Source of the DNA: Ilyonectria destructans
Taxonomy: Eukaryota; Ascomycota; Sordariomycetes; Hypocreales; Nectriaceae
Direction of reading: 5' to 3'
Length of the DNA stretch: 64,000 nucleotides
NCBI GenBank assembly: GCA_020740775.1
Contig: JAHEWK010000009.1
Coordinates: 2,604,001 to 2,668,000, forward strand
Both the position numbers and the translations under genes were made by a program. This document shows positions 46,789 through 57,607 of this stretch, piece by piece; the stretch's first letter is position 1; every line of letters begins with the position of its first letter. The notes beneath the pieces are model-generated. The model made no database searches, had not been told where the DNA came from, and saw only the letters and a list, made by a program, of their open reading frames with translations.

Positions 46789-49055
46789 CTAGTCAAACGC
46801 CTGCCTTCCAGTCTTTACTTCCTGCAACAGCCCAGTATCTACCATCTTATCAATCATGTCGAGAACGATGAAATCGCACCCCCTCCCGGCCACGATGTTT
46901 ATCGTCACGGGCATCATCTCTTCCTTCTTAGACACAGCCGACAGATAAGGCACTTGGGCGATCGGAATCGTAAAGTCGGCACATCCAAAGACTGGACACA
47001 GCAAAGCGCCATGCACTATTGCATTTGTTGGCTTGGTGAAGAGGCGAGATGTGTAGCGGCGCGCATTTAAGGCTTCCTCTCGATAAGAAGGGTAGCCCCC
47101 GGGGCCGATGTCGTATATCAAAAGTGAGTCCGAACAACCGTCCGCGGTGCCAGGTAGTATATTGTCCTCCCACCATGCGACAGCTTTTGCTCTCGTTCTC
47201 ATCGCATGCTCGAAACTCCGACTGATGGGAGGATTCATTTCCATGACCTGCCACAAGTCTCGGAGCAGAGGGTCCAGAGGGGGGAACTGCCCTCCATGGA
47301 GGGAGGCCCATCTGTCGATGAGGGGCTTTCCTACTTCTTTCCATTGATTGAAAGTCCACATCGTCCTTGTTTCATTTCCGGCGACAATTGCACGAACAGC
47401 CGGCTCGGATGAGTGTGAAATAAGAGACGTGAGGTTCATCATTTCAATACTAATGTTGAAGACATTTCCCAGGTTTCGAAAAAACTGCTCCATGATGATC
47501 TGCGCGTCAGGGTTTGCTAGTGGAAGGTAATCGGTGAGATACACCAAGCGCTTGATATGAGCCATATTCCGGGGTGCATAATATGCTGGTAGGCCCGGAA
47601 TGGCCTGCCTTTTCTGCAAAGATGGCGTGTACCATGCTTTTAAGAAATGAACCCACTTCTTGGGGTCGCGGCAGAAGACTCCTGCAGTGTCCGAAGCATG
47701 GCTTACCGGGATAGCACCGTCAAGAGTCATCATACCTTGACTTGGCCGCAGTCTGATTGTTCAATTAGCAACTTTAAGATGATGATAAAAGAAACGCACC
47801 CGTATACGCCGGCCACTGATGCCGGTAGACGCATTGAATAGCCAGTGTCAGTGCCGATGGCATAATCGAGCCAAGAGTAGGCCGCAATAGAGCAGGCACC
47901 ACCCGATGAGGAGCCACTGCATGTCAACCATCCATCACCTCGGGGATTGAACGGAGGGTGCTGGTGAAAAAGTCAGCTCGGACTTGCTGGATTGCAGGGA
48001 AGGATGCTCACATAATCTTGCCAAAGCCATGGATCGCTAGGGGAAGCAAATTGAGCTAACTTCTGTTTACCAACGATAACACCACCCAATTCAATCTACG
48101 ACTCATGAGTATATGAAATACGGTACAGGCTCCAGAATAAACATCAATTTTGAACTTACGATACGCTGAATTGCTGGGGCAGTATGATTAGCAATCGGAT
48201 TGATGGCCGCCCAAGCTTTACTGCCTCCGGTAGTTTGTAGTCCCTTCACGTCAAATAGGTCTTTAACTCCTACCCGCACCCCAGCGAGCGAACGATTATC
48301 TGAGCGACTGTAGATTCGGGATGGCACGCTGAAGTATCAGTGAGCTTGGTGACTCCAAGTTTCTACGCCATTACTTACGGGATCAATATGGGTTCAGAGA
48401 CGCCGAGTTTTGTGTCCATAACACCAAGCGGTTGGTGAGTTCCCATGCCGTCGTTTATTTCGTAGGATCCTTGAACAAAAGTCCCATATAGATCGGGATA
48501 CAACCGATACACACTATAGAGACGAACCGTATTCGAAGCAGTAGATGCCAGATAAGGACCTTCAAGCACTCTGCCTCGATCTGAGTGATAATGAGCAATG
48601 CTTAAAACCGATCTTCGTTGAGACGTCTTTGCATTCAGTGGCAGGAGGACATCTGAGGTGCCCAGCGACTCTAGATAAGTCATGGCAGATTCCTCAATGA
48701 TTGCTCCCTCGGGGGTAGAGATGAGCATCATGTTTGTGAAGCCAATATTGAAGACGTCATCCTCGGTATAAGCTTCGATAAGCCCCCGAATAGTATCTTC
48801 AGTTACGAGTGTGGCCTCGATATGCATGGCAGTGAGCGGGCGCCAAATTTGCATTCTGGGACCATTGTGCGATACTGAGAGTGTTGCCCTAGCATGTCGC
48901 GAGTCGGCCATGTAGAGTACATCTTCAACTGTAAACACCATCTGCACAGAAGGATCGATATAAGGACACTCGTAGGTCGGCTTATTGTTTAGTGCCAAAG
49001 CAGCTCCCACCTTGACAGAGGCAAGCAAAACAGATAAAAAGTTGGGCAATTTCAT
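46789..49055 (-). CDS. Secreted amidase-signature enzyme with N-terminal accessory domain
   Basis: Five exons (49055-48379, 48328-48160, 48095-48012, 47960-47800, 47752-46789) give 684 aa. The protein starts with a hydrophobic signal peptide ([20 protein letters not shown]). About 220 residues of a separate domain follow, similar to the N-terminal module found on some fungal amidases (scytalone dehydratase-like protein Arp1 type). Then comes the amidase signature fold with the full Ser-cisSer-Lys triad: Lys in [10 protein letters not shown], Ser in CSGSSSGGA and nucleophile Ser in [13 protein letters not shown]. It hydrolyses an amide, but the substrate is unknown. Its position beside a tryptophan-monooxygenase-like oxidase raises the idea of indole-3-acetamide hydrolysis; the signal peptide and extra domain argue that it is not a classic IaaH. 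An upstream in-frame ATG at 49103 would bury the signal peptide, so 49055 is preferred. Confidence 0.82.
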
Positions 49056-51238
49056 ATTGCTTTGATACAAGGGAAGAAAAGAGGCAATGGTGCTGTAATC
49101 CACTTTGTTGCAGTGGCATCGCCCGGATTGGAATTAATGCACCCGTGTCTGTGTAGGCCGTTGTAATGTGGATGAAGGGGAGATGGCATTCCGAGACACA
49201 ATGATACGTAATTTAATTTTTTTTCTGTTCATCATGGCCGACGTAGCTTGCTTTACAGGTGGCAGATTTCCCTGAACAGCGGAATCCACCAGTGCCCAAA
49301 GTCGTTCATGGGCCGCCATTAGTCGGGCTTCTAGACCTCGATGCGCATGGGGACCTCAGAGGGCGCTATTCCCTTTTCCGCCATTCATGTACAATTAGTC
49401 TGCCGTATCGTACACCCGCTAGTTGACCTCGGCTCGTTTTGTTGCTTTGCCTTGGCCCCGGCAAATAAAATCGGCTTCGAGATGAAAGAAAGCCGCGTCC
49501 AAGTGTTGATCGTGTACTAACCAGTATCGTTATCAATGTACATGGTGGATTTGGGGAAGCGATCAAGCTAGAGTATGTTGATGGTTGCAAAATTGAATAC
49601 CCCGCGACGTGTAGTATCAGCATTGAGACGGATGTCGAGGGCGAAGATACATGCCGCGTCACCAGGTTCCTCTCGGGTACTCAACTTGACGTTGAATAAG
49701 ACTAAGTTTGACGCTCTTGCATTAACTTTTATTCTTTCAACCTCTTGCATGTTTCACTTCTTTACTAGAAAGCTACTAGTGGGGCATTCTATCATTGTTC
49801 TTGCAAATAAACCTGATTTAAGAGACAAGGATCCTGCGGCCCTTCCCGGAAAGTCCGACAGTTCAAGGTAATTTGCTGCAATATTACCCTATCCTGTAGC
49901 CGAGCCCCAACTACCGCTAAACCACATCGAGTGGCTTGTAAAGTGGGCTTGTCAGATCAGCCGGGGTGGTTTCCGTGCTTGGCGAGATTAGGATTAGAAT
50001 CGGGAACATCTTCTAGTGCGTTGAACTTTATTAACGAATGTGGCATGTAGGGTGGTCTGCATGGCGTCTTCCTATTAACGCGGGATTTCTCGGCTGTATC
50101 ACCGTTTTAAACTGTACAAACTCTATGTCGGATGGCTGGCGTTGTGTACCACCGAACTATTGGGTGGTCTAGATCTCTCGTTCTGGTCCTAACTGGCTGG
50201 CTAAACTGGGCCGTCTTATTCATCCTGACCGCTAGCAAACTTTACTGCAGTATCGTCAGCTCCCGAAAGCACGACATGTGGGTTTTAGCCCTTTGGTACG
50301 AGAGACAGCTTTACGGCAAATTCTTCTATAATTATCTGTTGTCTGGACTGCAAGCGAGGTACACTCGTATGCGGAGAAACAGGGGTTCATGTTGACTCAA
50401 GTCTCTGTCATTTTCTTGATGCCTTGAGTAGTGGTAAGCAGGGTAGACGGGAGTTTGCCTACCCTCATGCGTGCGATGATGCCAATGCGAAAGCAACAGA
50501 ATCAAGTAGCTGCCTAGGCTATTTGAATAGTAACGCCTCGGGTTGTAATTCTTACAGCCTGTTTACTTCAGAGCCAGAAGTGAAGACAAAAACAGGAGAG
50601 AGAAATCGTGTGCAAGATTCCAGCTTTGCTTGTTCGTGATGAAGGATGCAACGTTGAACTCCACATTTAACGGGGATTCCGAACGATCTCAAAAGAACGC
50701 TTGCCGAGGTACATTAGTTCAAGGTAAGACATAATCATACTGGGTCGTCAGTCCGCCTTCACACCATGAGATGTATCCAGGGGTTGATGCATGGCATCCC
50801 TTCCCCCGAATCCCGATTCACCTGCAAGCATGCCACTTTATCACACATGCATCAGCAAAGGCTGGACCGTTTCCTGGTTTCATACCCCTTCCTCTACCTC
50901 ATCTCCTAAATGCCAAGGTCAGCATTGCCGTGATAGCCGGGCTGTCAAATGTATTCAGGTCCTAACAGGAGGGACGACGCAAGGTCTTCATTGGCCGCAC
51001 AGTTGAGGCTAGCAACCAGTGTTATTATGGATAGTTGCATCATGGCATCACTGTGGCACCACAGAGTCAACAATTACTGACTTCCTATAAGGGAAAATAC
51101 AAAGAATAAATAGAGTTCTTTCCAGCCATGAATAAATATCTCAATAAGGCCCAGAAACGCCCAAATTTGGTTGCAGAGGAAGCTTCAGACACTACCATTA
51201 TCCACTAGTGCACTATTATCAATGTCACATTGCCAAAA
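49056..51238. other. Intergenic between amidase and oxidase loci
   Basis: 2.2 kb between divergently oriented loci. Several frames of 60-98 codons occur, but none has a recognisable domain or a good start context. Confidence 0.5.
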
Positions 51239-53074
51239 ATGGGTAAATTCATTGAACTTCCAGCACCGCTGCACAATGGCATCACCCGTGGATCCTCGAT
51301 TCCACTGGCTTTTCCAGCGGTTCGAGTCAAAGCTCGCCCTCAGGCTTGGGTAGATACTCCTTAGCTGATCTACTCGCAATGGAATGAAGCAGCCGGTGGA
51401 ATAGAGGAGCCTCTTGGATACTTGCCCGAGGACTTCAAGATATGTCTCATAGGAGCCGGCATCTGCAACTTGATAATGGCTTTCAACTTACGAAAGGCTG
51501 GCGCCGACGTCACCATCATAGAGGCAAGCGGTGAAGTTGGGGGTCGGTTGCGGTCAATGGTAACGGCAGATGGAGTGAACGTCGCCGAGATGGGCGCCAT
51601 GCGCTTTCCCCCTTCTGAAGACCTTCTCTATTACTATGCTGAAGCGTTTGGATTCACCTTCATGGCCGACTTCCCGGATCCTGGGAAAGTGCCTACGGTT
51701 GTGTCCTACCAAGGGGAAGCTCATAGGTGGATCACTGAGAAAGGAGCTCCCATGGGTTTTGACAAGGTAGACCGCGCCTGGAAGAGCTTCATCAGCGAGG
51801 GTTTGCGGAAACACGGCCAAATCATTCTTGAGTCTTCGCGGCAAATGACCGAATGGCTGCAGTCTCCGAACCCTTTCGTTCGAGTCCGCGCGGCATCTGC
51901 CTGGCAGAGGTATCTTGACGAATTTGGGAACCAGAGCTTCTACACCGGCCTACAACGTATTTTTGGTCCGCAGCACGACTGGGACGTTCCAGGTGGCGAA
52001 GCCTGGGATGATGACGACTTCGAACGGTTCGGCCTTCTGGGAATAGGCTCCGGAGGGTTCGGCCCCGTCTTCCCCGTGGGATTCAACTCGGTATTTCGGC
52101 TTGTCGTCAACGGTCTTGAAACAGACCAAGCCAGTTTTGCGAAGATTTCAGGTGGAAAGCTTCGGCCGGCTGGCATCCAGGAGTTGGCTTTGGAAATATG
52201 GAACAAAGCCACAGCAATGGGCGTCAAAACTCATCTCAACACAACTGGAAAGGTCATTGGCTGTAGCAGGGACACATTCGGAGAGCCGTTTGTCACTGTC
52301 CAAGAGACGGTTGACAAAACTAAGCGGTCAAGGCATGTCGACTACGATTTTGTTTTCGTTGGAACCACCAGCCGCGCTATGGACCTCAGTGTCGCTCTAA
52401 CTGATCATCAGCCAAACGGTGACCGACTTCTCTCTCCGAAGATTTGCACTGGCATCAATCACCTCCACATGACGTCTTCCTCCAAAGTTTTCATCAGAAC
52501 AAAGAAGTTTTGGGAAAATAGGGAACCCAACTTCACTCGAGTCATCCTCTCCGACACCAAGTCACCTCAAACGTATACTTTGGACTACGGCCACGAGGAG
52601 TATGGCATGGTGTTGATCAGCTATACGTGGGAGGACTTATCATCCCAGATGATGGCTGTCCAGGACTCCGCGACGCTACTAGAGGTTCTCAAACGACAAA
52701 TCGCCATCGTTATGCGCAAGACAGAACATCCTGATTATGCCGACCACCTCATTCCAGTGACTCCTGACGACATTTACGTCATCCATTGGCAGCTGGACCC
52801 TTATGCATACGGGGCCTTTTCACTCCCATTGCCCGGACAAGACAGATACGTGGCGGCTATGTTCTACGATTTTGAGAAACTCAGCAGGGGCATTGAATCT
52901 CGTGTTCTGATTGGCAGTGACTGCACCTCCTGGCTTGGAGGTTGGATTGATGGAGGTCTCCAACCGGTACATAACAATCTTGCAGCATTGTTCAAACGGT
53001 TTGGCTCGTTGACTGAGTCAGCAGCACATCTTGCGCCGGTCAACATTCTTGATTCCAATTTGTACAGATACTAG
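51239..53074 (+). pseudogene. Flavin amino-acid oxidase/monooxygenase (TMO/PAO group) with in-frame TAG
   Basis: One frame runs from ATG 51239 (MGKFIELPAPLHNGITRGSS) to 53074, 612 codons, broken only by TAG at 51362-51364 (codon 42, within WVDTP-stop-LIYSQWNEA). The rest is open for 569 codons. Family marks are the FAD-binding LIGAGICNL, EASGEVGGRLRS, VAEMGAMRFPPSEDL, HWQLDPYAYGAFSLPLPGQD and the C-terminal LGGWIDGG block. EMGAMRFPP and the DPYAYGAF region are characteristic of tryptophan 2-monooxygenase and phenylalanine oxidases. The third glycine of GxGxxG is Asn (GAGICN), a second sign of decay or altered FAD binding. CAG to TAG is a single C-to-T change at CpA, the RIP-preferred context. 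No intron that skips the stop was found. If functional, translation would need readthrough or an upstream exon; a start at the next in-frame ATG would lose the FAD loop. Confidence 0.75.
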
Positions 53075-53574
53075 AAATTATAATCGCAAAAATATCAAGG
53101 GACGGGGTTTAGTTCTCACTGTCTTGGAATAGATCAACGTCAACGAGTATGCCACTTCCTTCCATACGTTCAGGAGCGATATTGTGCTGGTTTACGAGCC
53201 AGACCCCGATCAAGAAGTAGAGATAGCGAGTGATGTGCGCGGTCGGCCGATGGAGTTGAAGTCTTGGAGTATCCGATACCTCTACTGCCGAGTTGGCGTC
53301 CACCCCGAAGCTCCGAGAGGCCGGCGTGGCCAGCACAATGAGACACTGGATATTACGTGATTCTTTTTGGAAACGAGGCCAAGATATTTGCTAGCCCACG
53401 CCGCTATGGGCGTGCAAATCGCTAGTGACAAGATCCGGTTGTGAATAGACTAACAAATAACCAATTTTGCCTTCCAGAGTCAAGGCCGCCCCACCTCATT
53501 ATGATATACACAATCGTCTGTTCAAGTTTTGATGACCAGAGGACTGCCAACTGCGCGAGTTGGAATTCACCATC
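53075..53574. other. Intergenic, no gene recognised
   Basis: Short flank between the oxidase and the ABC transporter relic. A 75-codon minus frame at 53109-53336 shows no known motif. Confidence 0.4.
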
Positions 53575-54347
53575 GGCTGTGGCTAGTTTGACACGTCAGG
53601 GTAAAATAGTCGACCCCAAAATACATCGAGATGAGGTCTTGGACCGTGAGGTGAACGGCCTACCCGGTAGCAAAGTCACCAGCAATGTCTTCCAGTTCGC
53701 GACACGTATTTCTCTGATCATTATTGCCATCTACTGCGTCTCCGCTGTTGTCGCAAGAGGCCTTGACCTTCTTTTGTCTGCAATCATCTGATCATCTTAT
53801 CCATTACCTAACCACGCCATCTACCACACCAAGTGCTATATGGTCAACTCGTCGGATCATTCAATAGTTTTCAAGACAGCTCTATCAACGCGTCTACATC
53901 ACCACAGTGGGGTCCTATTACACTGGAGAACGAATCACCAACACTTCGAGGACAACGTATCTGAAGACAATCATTCACTAGAATATGTCATTTTTCAACG
54001 CGTTGTGTGCCGGTGAGATAACGACGCGCATCACTCCCGACATTTCGCTTATCCAAGAAGGGATAACCGGAAAATTTTCCGTGAACCTGATTGCTGCGGC
54101 CACCTTTATCTCGGCGCTTGTCATTGTATTTGATGTGTATCAGAACCCCGCAATGATGCCCTGTTCCACAGTTATTACCCTCACCGTGTTTGACACTATT
54201 GATCTCGTATTGATTAAGAAGTCGCTTCTTTACTATGGTAGCAGTGCAAATGTTGCAGAGAGGGCAATCATATCATCAGTCAAGTTGCTGCCTTCTAGAC
54301 GCCTTCTAGTAATTAAGCAAGAGCCTGGTCTACAAACAAAAAACTAA
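53575..54347 (+). pseudogene. Relic of an MDR-type ABC transporter
   Basis: Two separate plus frames carry pieces of the first transmembrane domain of a P-glycoprotein-like (ABCB) exporter. 53640-53790 encodes a pre-TM1 segment (VFQFATRISLIIIAIYCVSA). 53980-54346 encodes NMSFFNALCAGEITTRITPD, then LIQEGITGKF and a helix, matching the FFDKLGAGEITTRITxDTNLIQDGIS region of the family. The loop between, the rest of TMD1 and both nucleotide-binding domains are missing, so it cannot work. Confidence 0.55.
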
Positions 54348-54400
54348 TTGTCTGACCCTGGAATGTTGCAGAATGTTTCACTCCCGCGAGCAAGGTGTCT

Positions 54401-56121
54401 TCAGAGCTGTTCGATCTTAGGCTGTGCACCACGTTTAAATTCTTCTCCAAGCTCCTTGATCTGTTGCAGAATTAGTGGTGAACTATTCAAATCAGTGACG
54501 GAAGATCTTACCTCCTTGAACTTCTCCACGGCTTCGTCAATAGCTGTACTTATCCGGTTTTTCCTAGCCCTCTGCCCTTTTGCAGACACACCAGTTTGGA
54601 GATCGGTCAACTTGTTCAGGATGAGCTGAAAGTTCAGGTCCTGCTCATTGAACAGATTTTGGAGCTCCTTCATGGCCTTCAGGGCCGTCTGCATCTTTGG
54701 CAGTAAGAGGTGAAAGTGATTGACGAGGGCCCTTACCAGCTCGAGTACCTTCACCAAGTCGGCCTTTTCTTGATTGTCCTTGGTGATCAATGTAACCATT
54801 TCGTCGTACTTTGCCTTCGCCTTGATGGCCTTATCCGTCTCGACGCCAGAGCCGATCCAAAGCCATACGAGGAAGACCCCACCCACGCCCATACCGATAG
54901 CTTTGTCTCTCGCAGCCGCCTGCGTATAGGGTCAGAATATGTGAAAAAGGCCACCCTGAAAACTTCTCCAATATGGTAGACGTTGATATGCTGGAGGGTG
55001 GCACGCTTACCCATTTATCATTTTCCTCATCCCTGCGCGTAATTGACTGGGTGATCTCCTTCTGCAGGCGCGTAACATCGGCATCCATGACCTCGCTGTA
55101 GGGCTCTTGGAGGTTCCCATCGGGCTTCACCTTTCGCTGTCTGGTCACGGGGTCCTTGGGACCCGTGAGGAACTTCTTCTCGATTGTCTCGACTTTCTTT
55201 ACATCGCCGTCTGTTTGCGTATAGAACTAGGATGAGTACCGGTTAGCTGCAGTGACAGTTGAAGCCGTGTAAAGGCTCTGAATGGCCCGTGGATTGAATC
55301 TACTTACGGCTTGGAGTAACCCGACCATAGCCTTGGCGTCCTCGGCTTTCTCCTTTGCCGACTTTTGAAGGGCCTGCACTGCCAACGTTGCACTCTCTAC
55401 AGCTTCCTCGAAAGCATCGTCTTTGGGCTTGGTTACATACTTTTCGTCCAGGAGGACCTGGAAGGCGTTGTAAAGGCTTATATCGGCCTTTTCCTTCATC
55501 AGGCCAATGCAATGGTCTGCATAAGCAATGGCTCCGTTGGCAGATGTCGCTGAAGCAAAATTTCAGAGTCAGTATCGTGCCCATAGGTGTCGAAGATATA
55601 AGCAGAGACACTCACTCAGCCTTCCCAGTCCATTGCTATTGAACTCTTTGCAATGCTTAGCAATGTTGACAGTTGAATCGCGGAGTAGCTGTGAGCGAAT
55701 CAGTATGCATGGCGGGGAACATGGCCAGACCGACCTTGGCGTTAAGGACAGGGGCTACTCACGTCGTAAGCTGATACATCAATCTTATCGACCACAGCAA
55801 AAGTCGACTTTGTGAATTGTTTCTCAAATTCTGCTATTGAATCGGTAAAAGTGATACCTTCAACGACATACAGGTACAGGTCTGCTCGTGGTTCAACAAT
55901 TAGACCCATGGACATGTCTTAGTCTGGAATGGCACGGGAATCCTACCATGGTACCCCTGCGTCTGAAGAATAAAGCGATTGGTCTTGTTGTCAGGGGCTT
56001 TGGTAATGACGGAGCTGGGCGATGAGATGAGCACTTTCTCTAGAGCCGCCTTCAACTGGTTCTCGTGCTCATTCTCTGGCTCCCATTGGGCGTTGTTTAG
56101 GGCGACAGATGCGGCAGCCAT
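54401..56121 (-). CDS. Coiled-coil membrane protein, divergent partner of the MACPF gene
   Basis: Six exons (56121-55947, 55881-55763, 55688-55616, 55549-55308, 55226-55011, 54919-54401) give 447 aa with phases that agree throughout. No known family is recognised. It begins MAAASVALNNAQWEPENEHE, has no signal peptide, is largely alpha-helical and charged, and carries one strong hydrophobic segment at about residues 282-300 (IGMGVGGVFLVWLWIGSG), flanked on both sides by long heptad-like helices. That layout (helical bundle, one central hydrophobic stretch, long C-terminal coiled coil) recalls alpha-helical pore formers such as the XaxA/YaxA and ClyA groups, but I see no sequence motif that proves it. 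It could equally be a membrane anchor or scaffold. It is transcribed away from the MACPF gene across a 1.5-kb repeat-filled spacer and has a TATA box 125 bp upstream. Confidence 0.75.
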
Positions 56122-56244
56122 GGTGATAAGCAAATGATATCAAGTAAGGACTTAAAGGTGAAGGTGAATAGTGGTTACTAAAGCTGTTGGGTTGCTCAAC
56201 AGAATAAGGCTTGAGTCTGATAAATGAAGGAGGTTTTACGCGGA

Positions 56245-56254
56245 TATTTATATA
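56245..56254 (-). promoter_or_regulatory. TATA box for the coiled-coil gene
   Basis: TATATAAATA on the minus strand, about 125 bp upstream of the ATG at 56121. Confidence 0.45.
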
Positions 56255-56424
56255 GGTAGTTAAGACATGTGCACAGCTACGCAACCTACCAAGCACCTCC
56301 GATCTGGTAATTCTCCACACTAGGTTTCATCTAGTCCCGAGGTGCAGAAACATCTGCAACCCAATGGAATGCATCGAGAACTAAATAATAATCGTATTGT
56401 AGCCACGTAATCTTAGAGCAATGC

Positions 56425-57210
56425 TAGAGTTCCATAGATCCTCAATGAAATTGCAATTGATCGAAATATAGGCCAGAAGGAGAAAACTTTCCGCCAAAAT
56501 TATTATTTAGGTCTGGGTGCATTCCGTTATATCTTAGATCCTCGATGAAAACGCCATCCATCGAGATCTGGGCTAGACAACGTGTCAGACAGCCTGATAG
56601 GAAAAGTCAGCTTTGCATAGGACCGGATCCGTACCGTGGTTTCCTTTGAACCTAGATAGAGACTCTGATCCGTACCGTGGATCCCTTCGAACCTAGATGC
56701 CCTCAACAACCTACATTAACCTCAACAACCTAAATCTTCGGATATCATCGGCATCATCAGATCAAGGGCATCCGGCATCGGATCAAAGGCATCTGGATCA
56801 GTCAGATCCCTAGGTATAAATAGCTAGCTTTCTTCCTTCCTAGACCAAAAGACAAGATCATCCATCGTCCCCAAAGCTGTCTCAACCAATCCATCCTTTG
56901 TCTGATACAACGAAACAAGCTTCTACCAATGTTATGATTTAGGTCTGGATGCATGCGATTGTATTTTAGATTCTGGACAAAAAAGCAATTATCGAGATGT
57001 GGGTGAGGAACGGATAAAATTTCTCACTGTATTATTATTTAGGTCTCGATGCATTCCGTTACGTTTTAGATCCTTGAAAAACACGCAATCCATCGAGATC
57101 TGGGCCGGACGAGGAAAAGAGCTCCCGCCAACGTCATTATTTAGGTCTCGATGCATTCCATTGCGTTTCAGATCCCCGATGAAAATGCAATTCATCGAGA
57201 TCTGGGCCAG
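56425..57210. repeat. Family of imperfect hairpin repeats, about five copies
   Basis: Units of about 75 bp at 56425-56487 (right half only), 56501-56577, 56935-57006, 57033-57110 and 57136-57210. The last three are spaced about 100 bp apart. Each reads ATTATTTAGGTCTCGATGCA at the left and CATCGAGATCTGGGCC at the right, so the arms AGGTCTCGATGCATT and AATCCATCGAGATCT fold back on one another (about 14 of 18 pairs) around a TTTTAGATCC loop. The minus strand reads through as DLKRNGMHRDLNN, probably without meaning. Confidence 0.8.
56815..56823 (+). promoter_or_regulatory. Orphan TATA box with leader-like sequence
   Basis: TATAAATAG is followed by a CT/CA-rich stretch typical of a fungal 5' UTR (56830-56930), which ends where the hairpin repeats start. 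It is nearly 800 bp from the MACPF start, so it may be a displaced promoter or that of a lost gene. Confidence 0.35.
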
Positions 57211-57607
57211 AAAAAGAGAAAATGTCCCGTCAAGAGCCCCAAGGATCAGTCCCGTGCATAGCTGAGCATCGCGGGCAGGCAGGGTGAGGCATGCGTAGAG
57301 ACGTCACCTACACATAGTCGGCAAAGATCAGCGCAAGCCACAATCACGGACCGAGTGACTCTGTTGATATAGCCCGATATTACATATTCAGTCAAACCCA
57401 ATATTGCATATGTCTCCCCTTGTTGGAAGGCACGTCCTGCTTCGCGTTTGCTCATGTGACGACAAGGCTCTTCTAGCCTTCCAGTCACTTTGTTTATTAT
57501 TCCTCTTCCTTCATCATCGGTAAGTTCCTTCAATCGATCATTCGTTTAATTCAATCATCAGATTTACAACATCATCTTCTATCAACACCCCCAACTACTG
57601 CTTCATC

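Larger units (their letters stand above)
56122..57607. other. Repeat-rich divergent spacer
   Basis: Intergenic region between the coiled-coil and MACPF genes. It contains a minus-strand TATA box (56245-56254), a plus-strand TATA box (56815-56823) with leader-like sequence after it, a direct repeat GATCCGTACCGTGG with the following CGAACCTAGAT (56625-56700) and the hairpin repeat family described separately. Confidence 0.6.

Noticed and set aside
51422..53074. Oxidase gene starting just before the FAD loop
   Set aside because: There is no ATG there. The frame extends upstream through a conserved-looking N-terminus to ATG 51239, apart from the single TAG.
53109..53336. 75-aa minus-strand frame downstream of the oxidase
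   Set aside because: No motif, no splice extension and no promoter signs; treated as chance.
56989..57195. Small repetitive protein on the minus strand (DLKRNGMHRDLNN repeats)
   Set aside because: It is simply the translation of the hairpin repeat units; there is no start context or conservation evidence.
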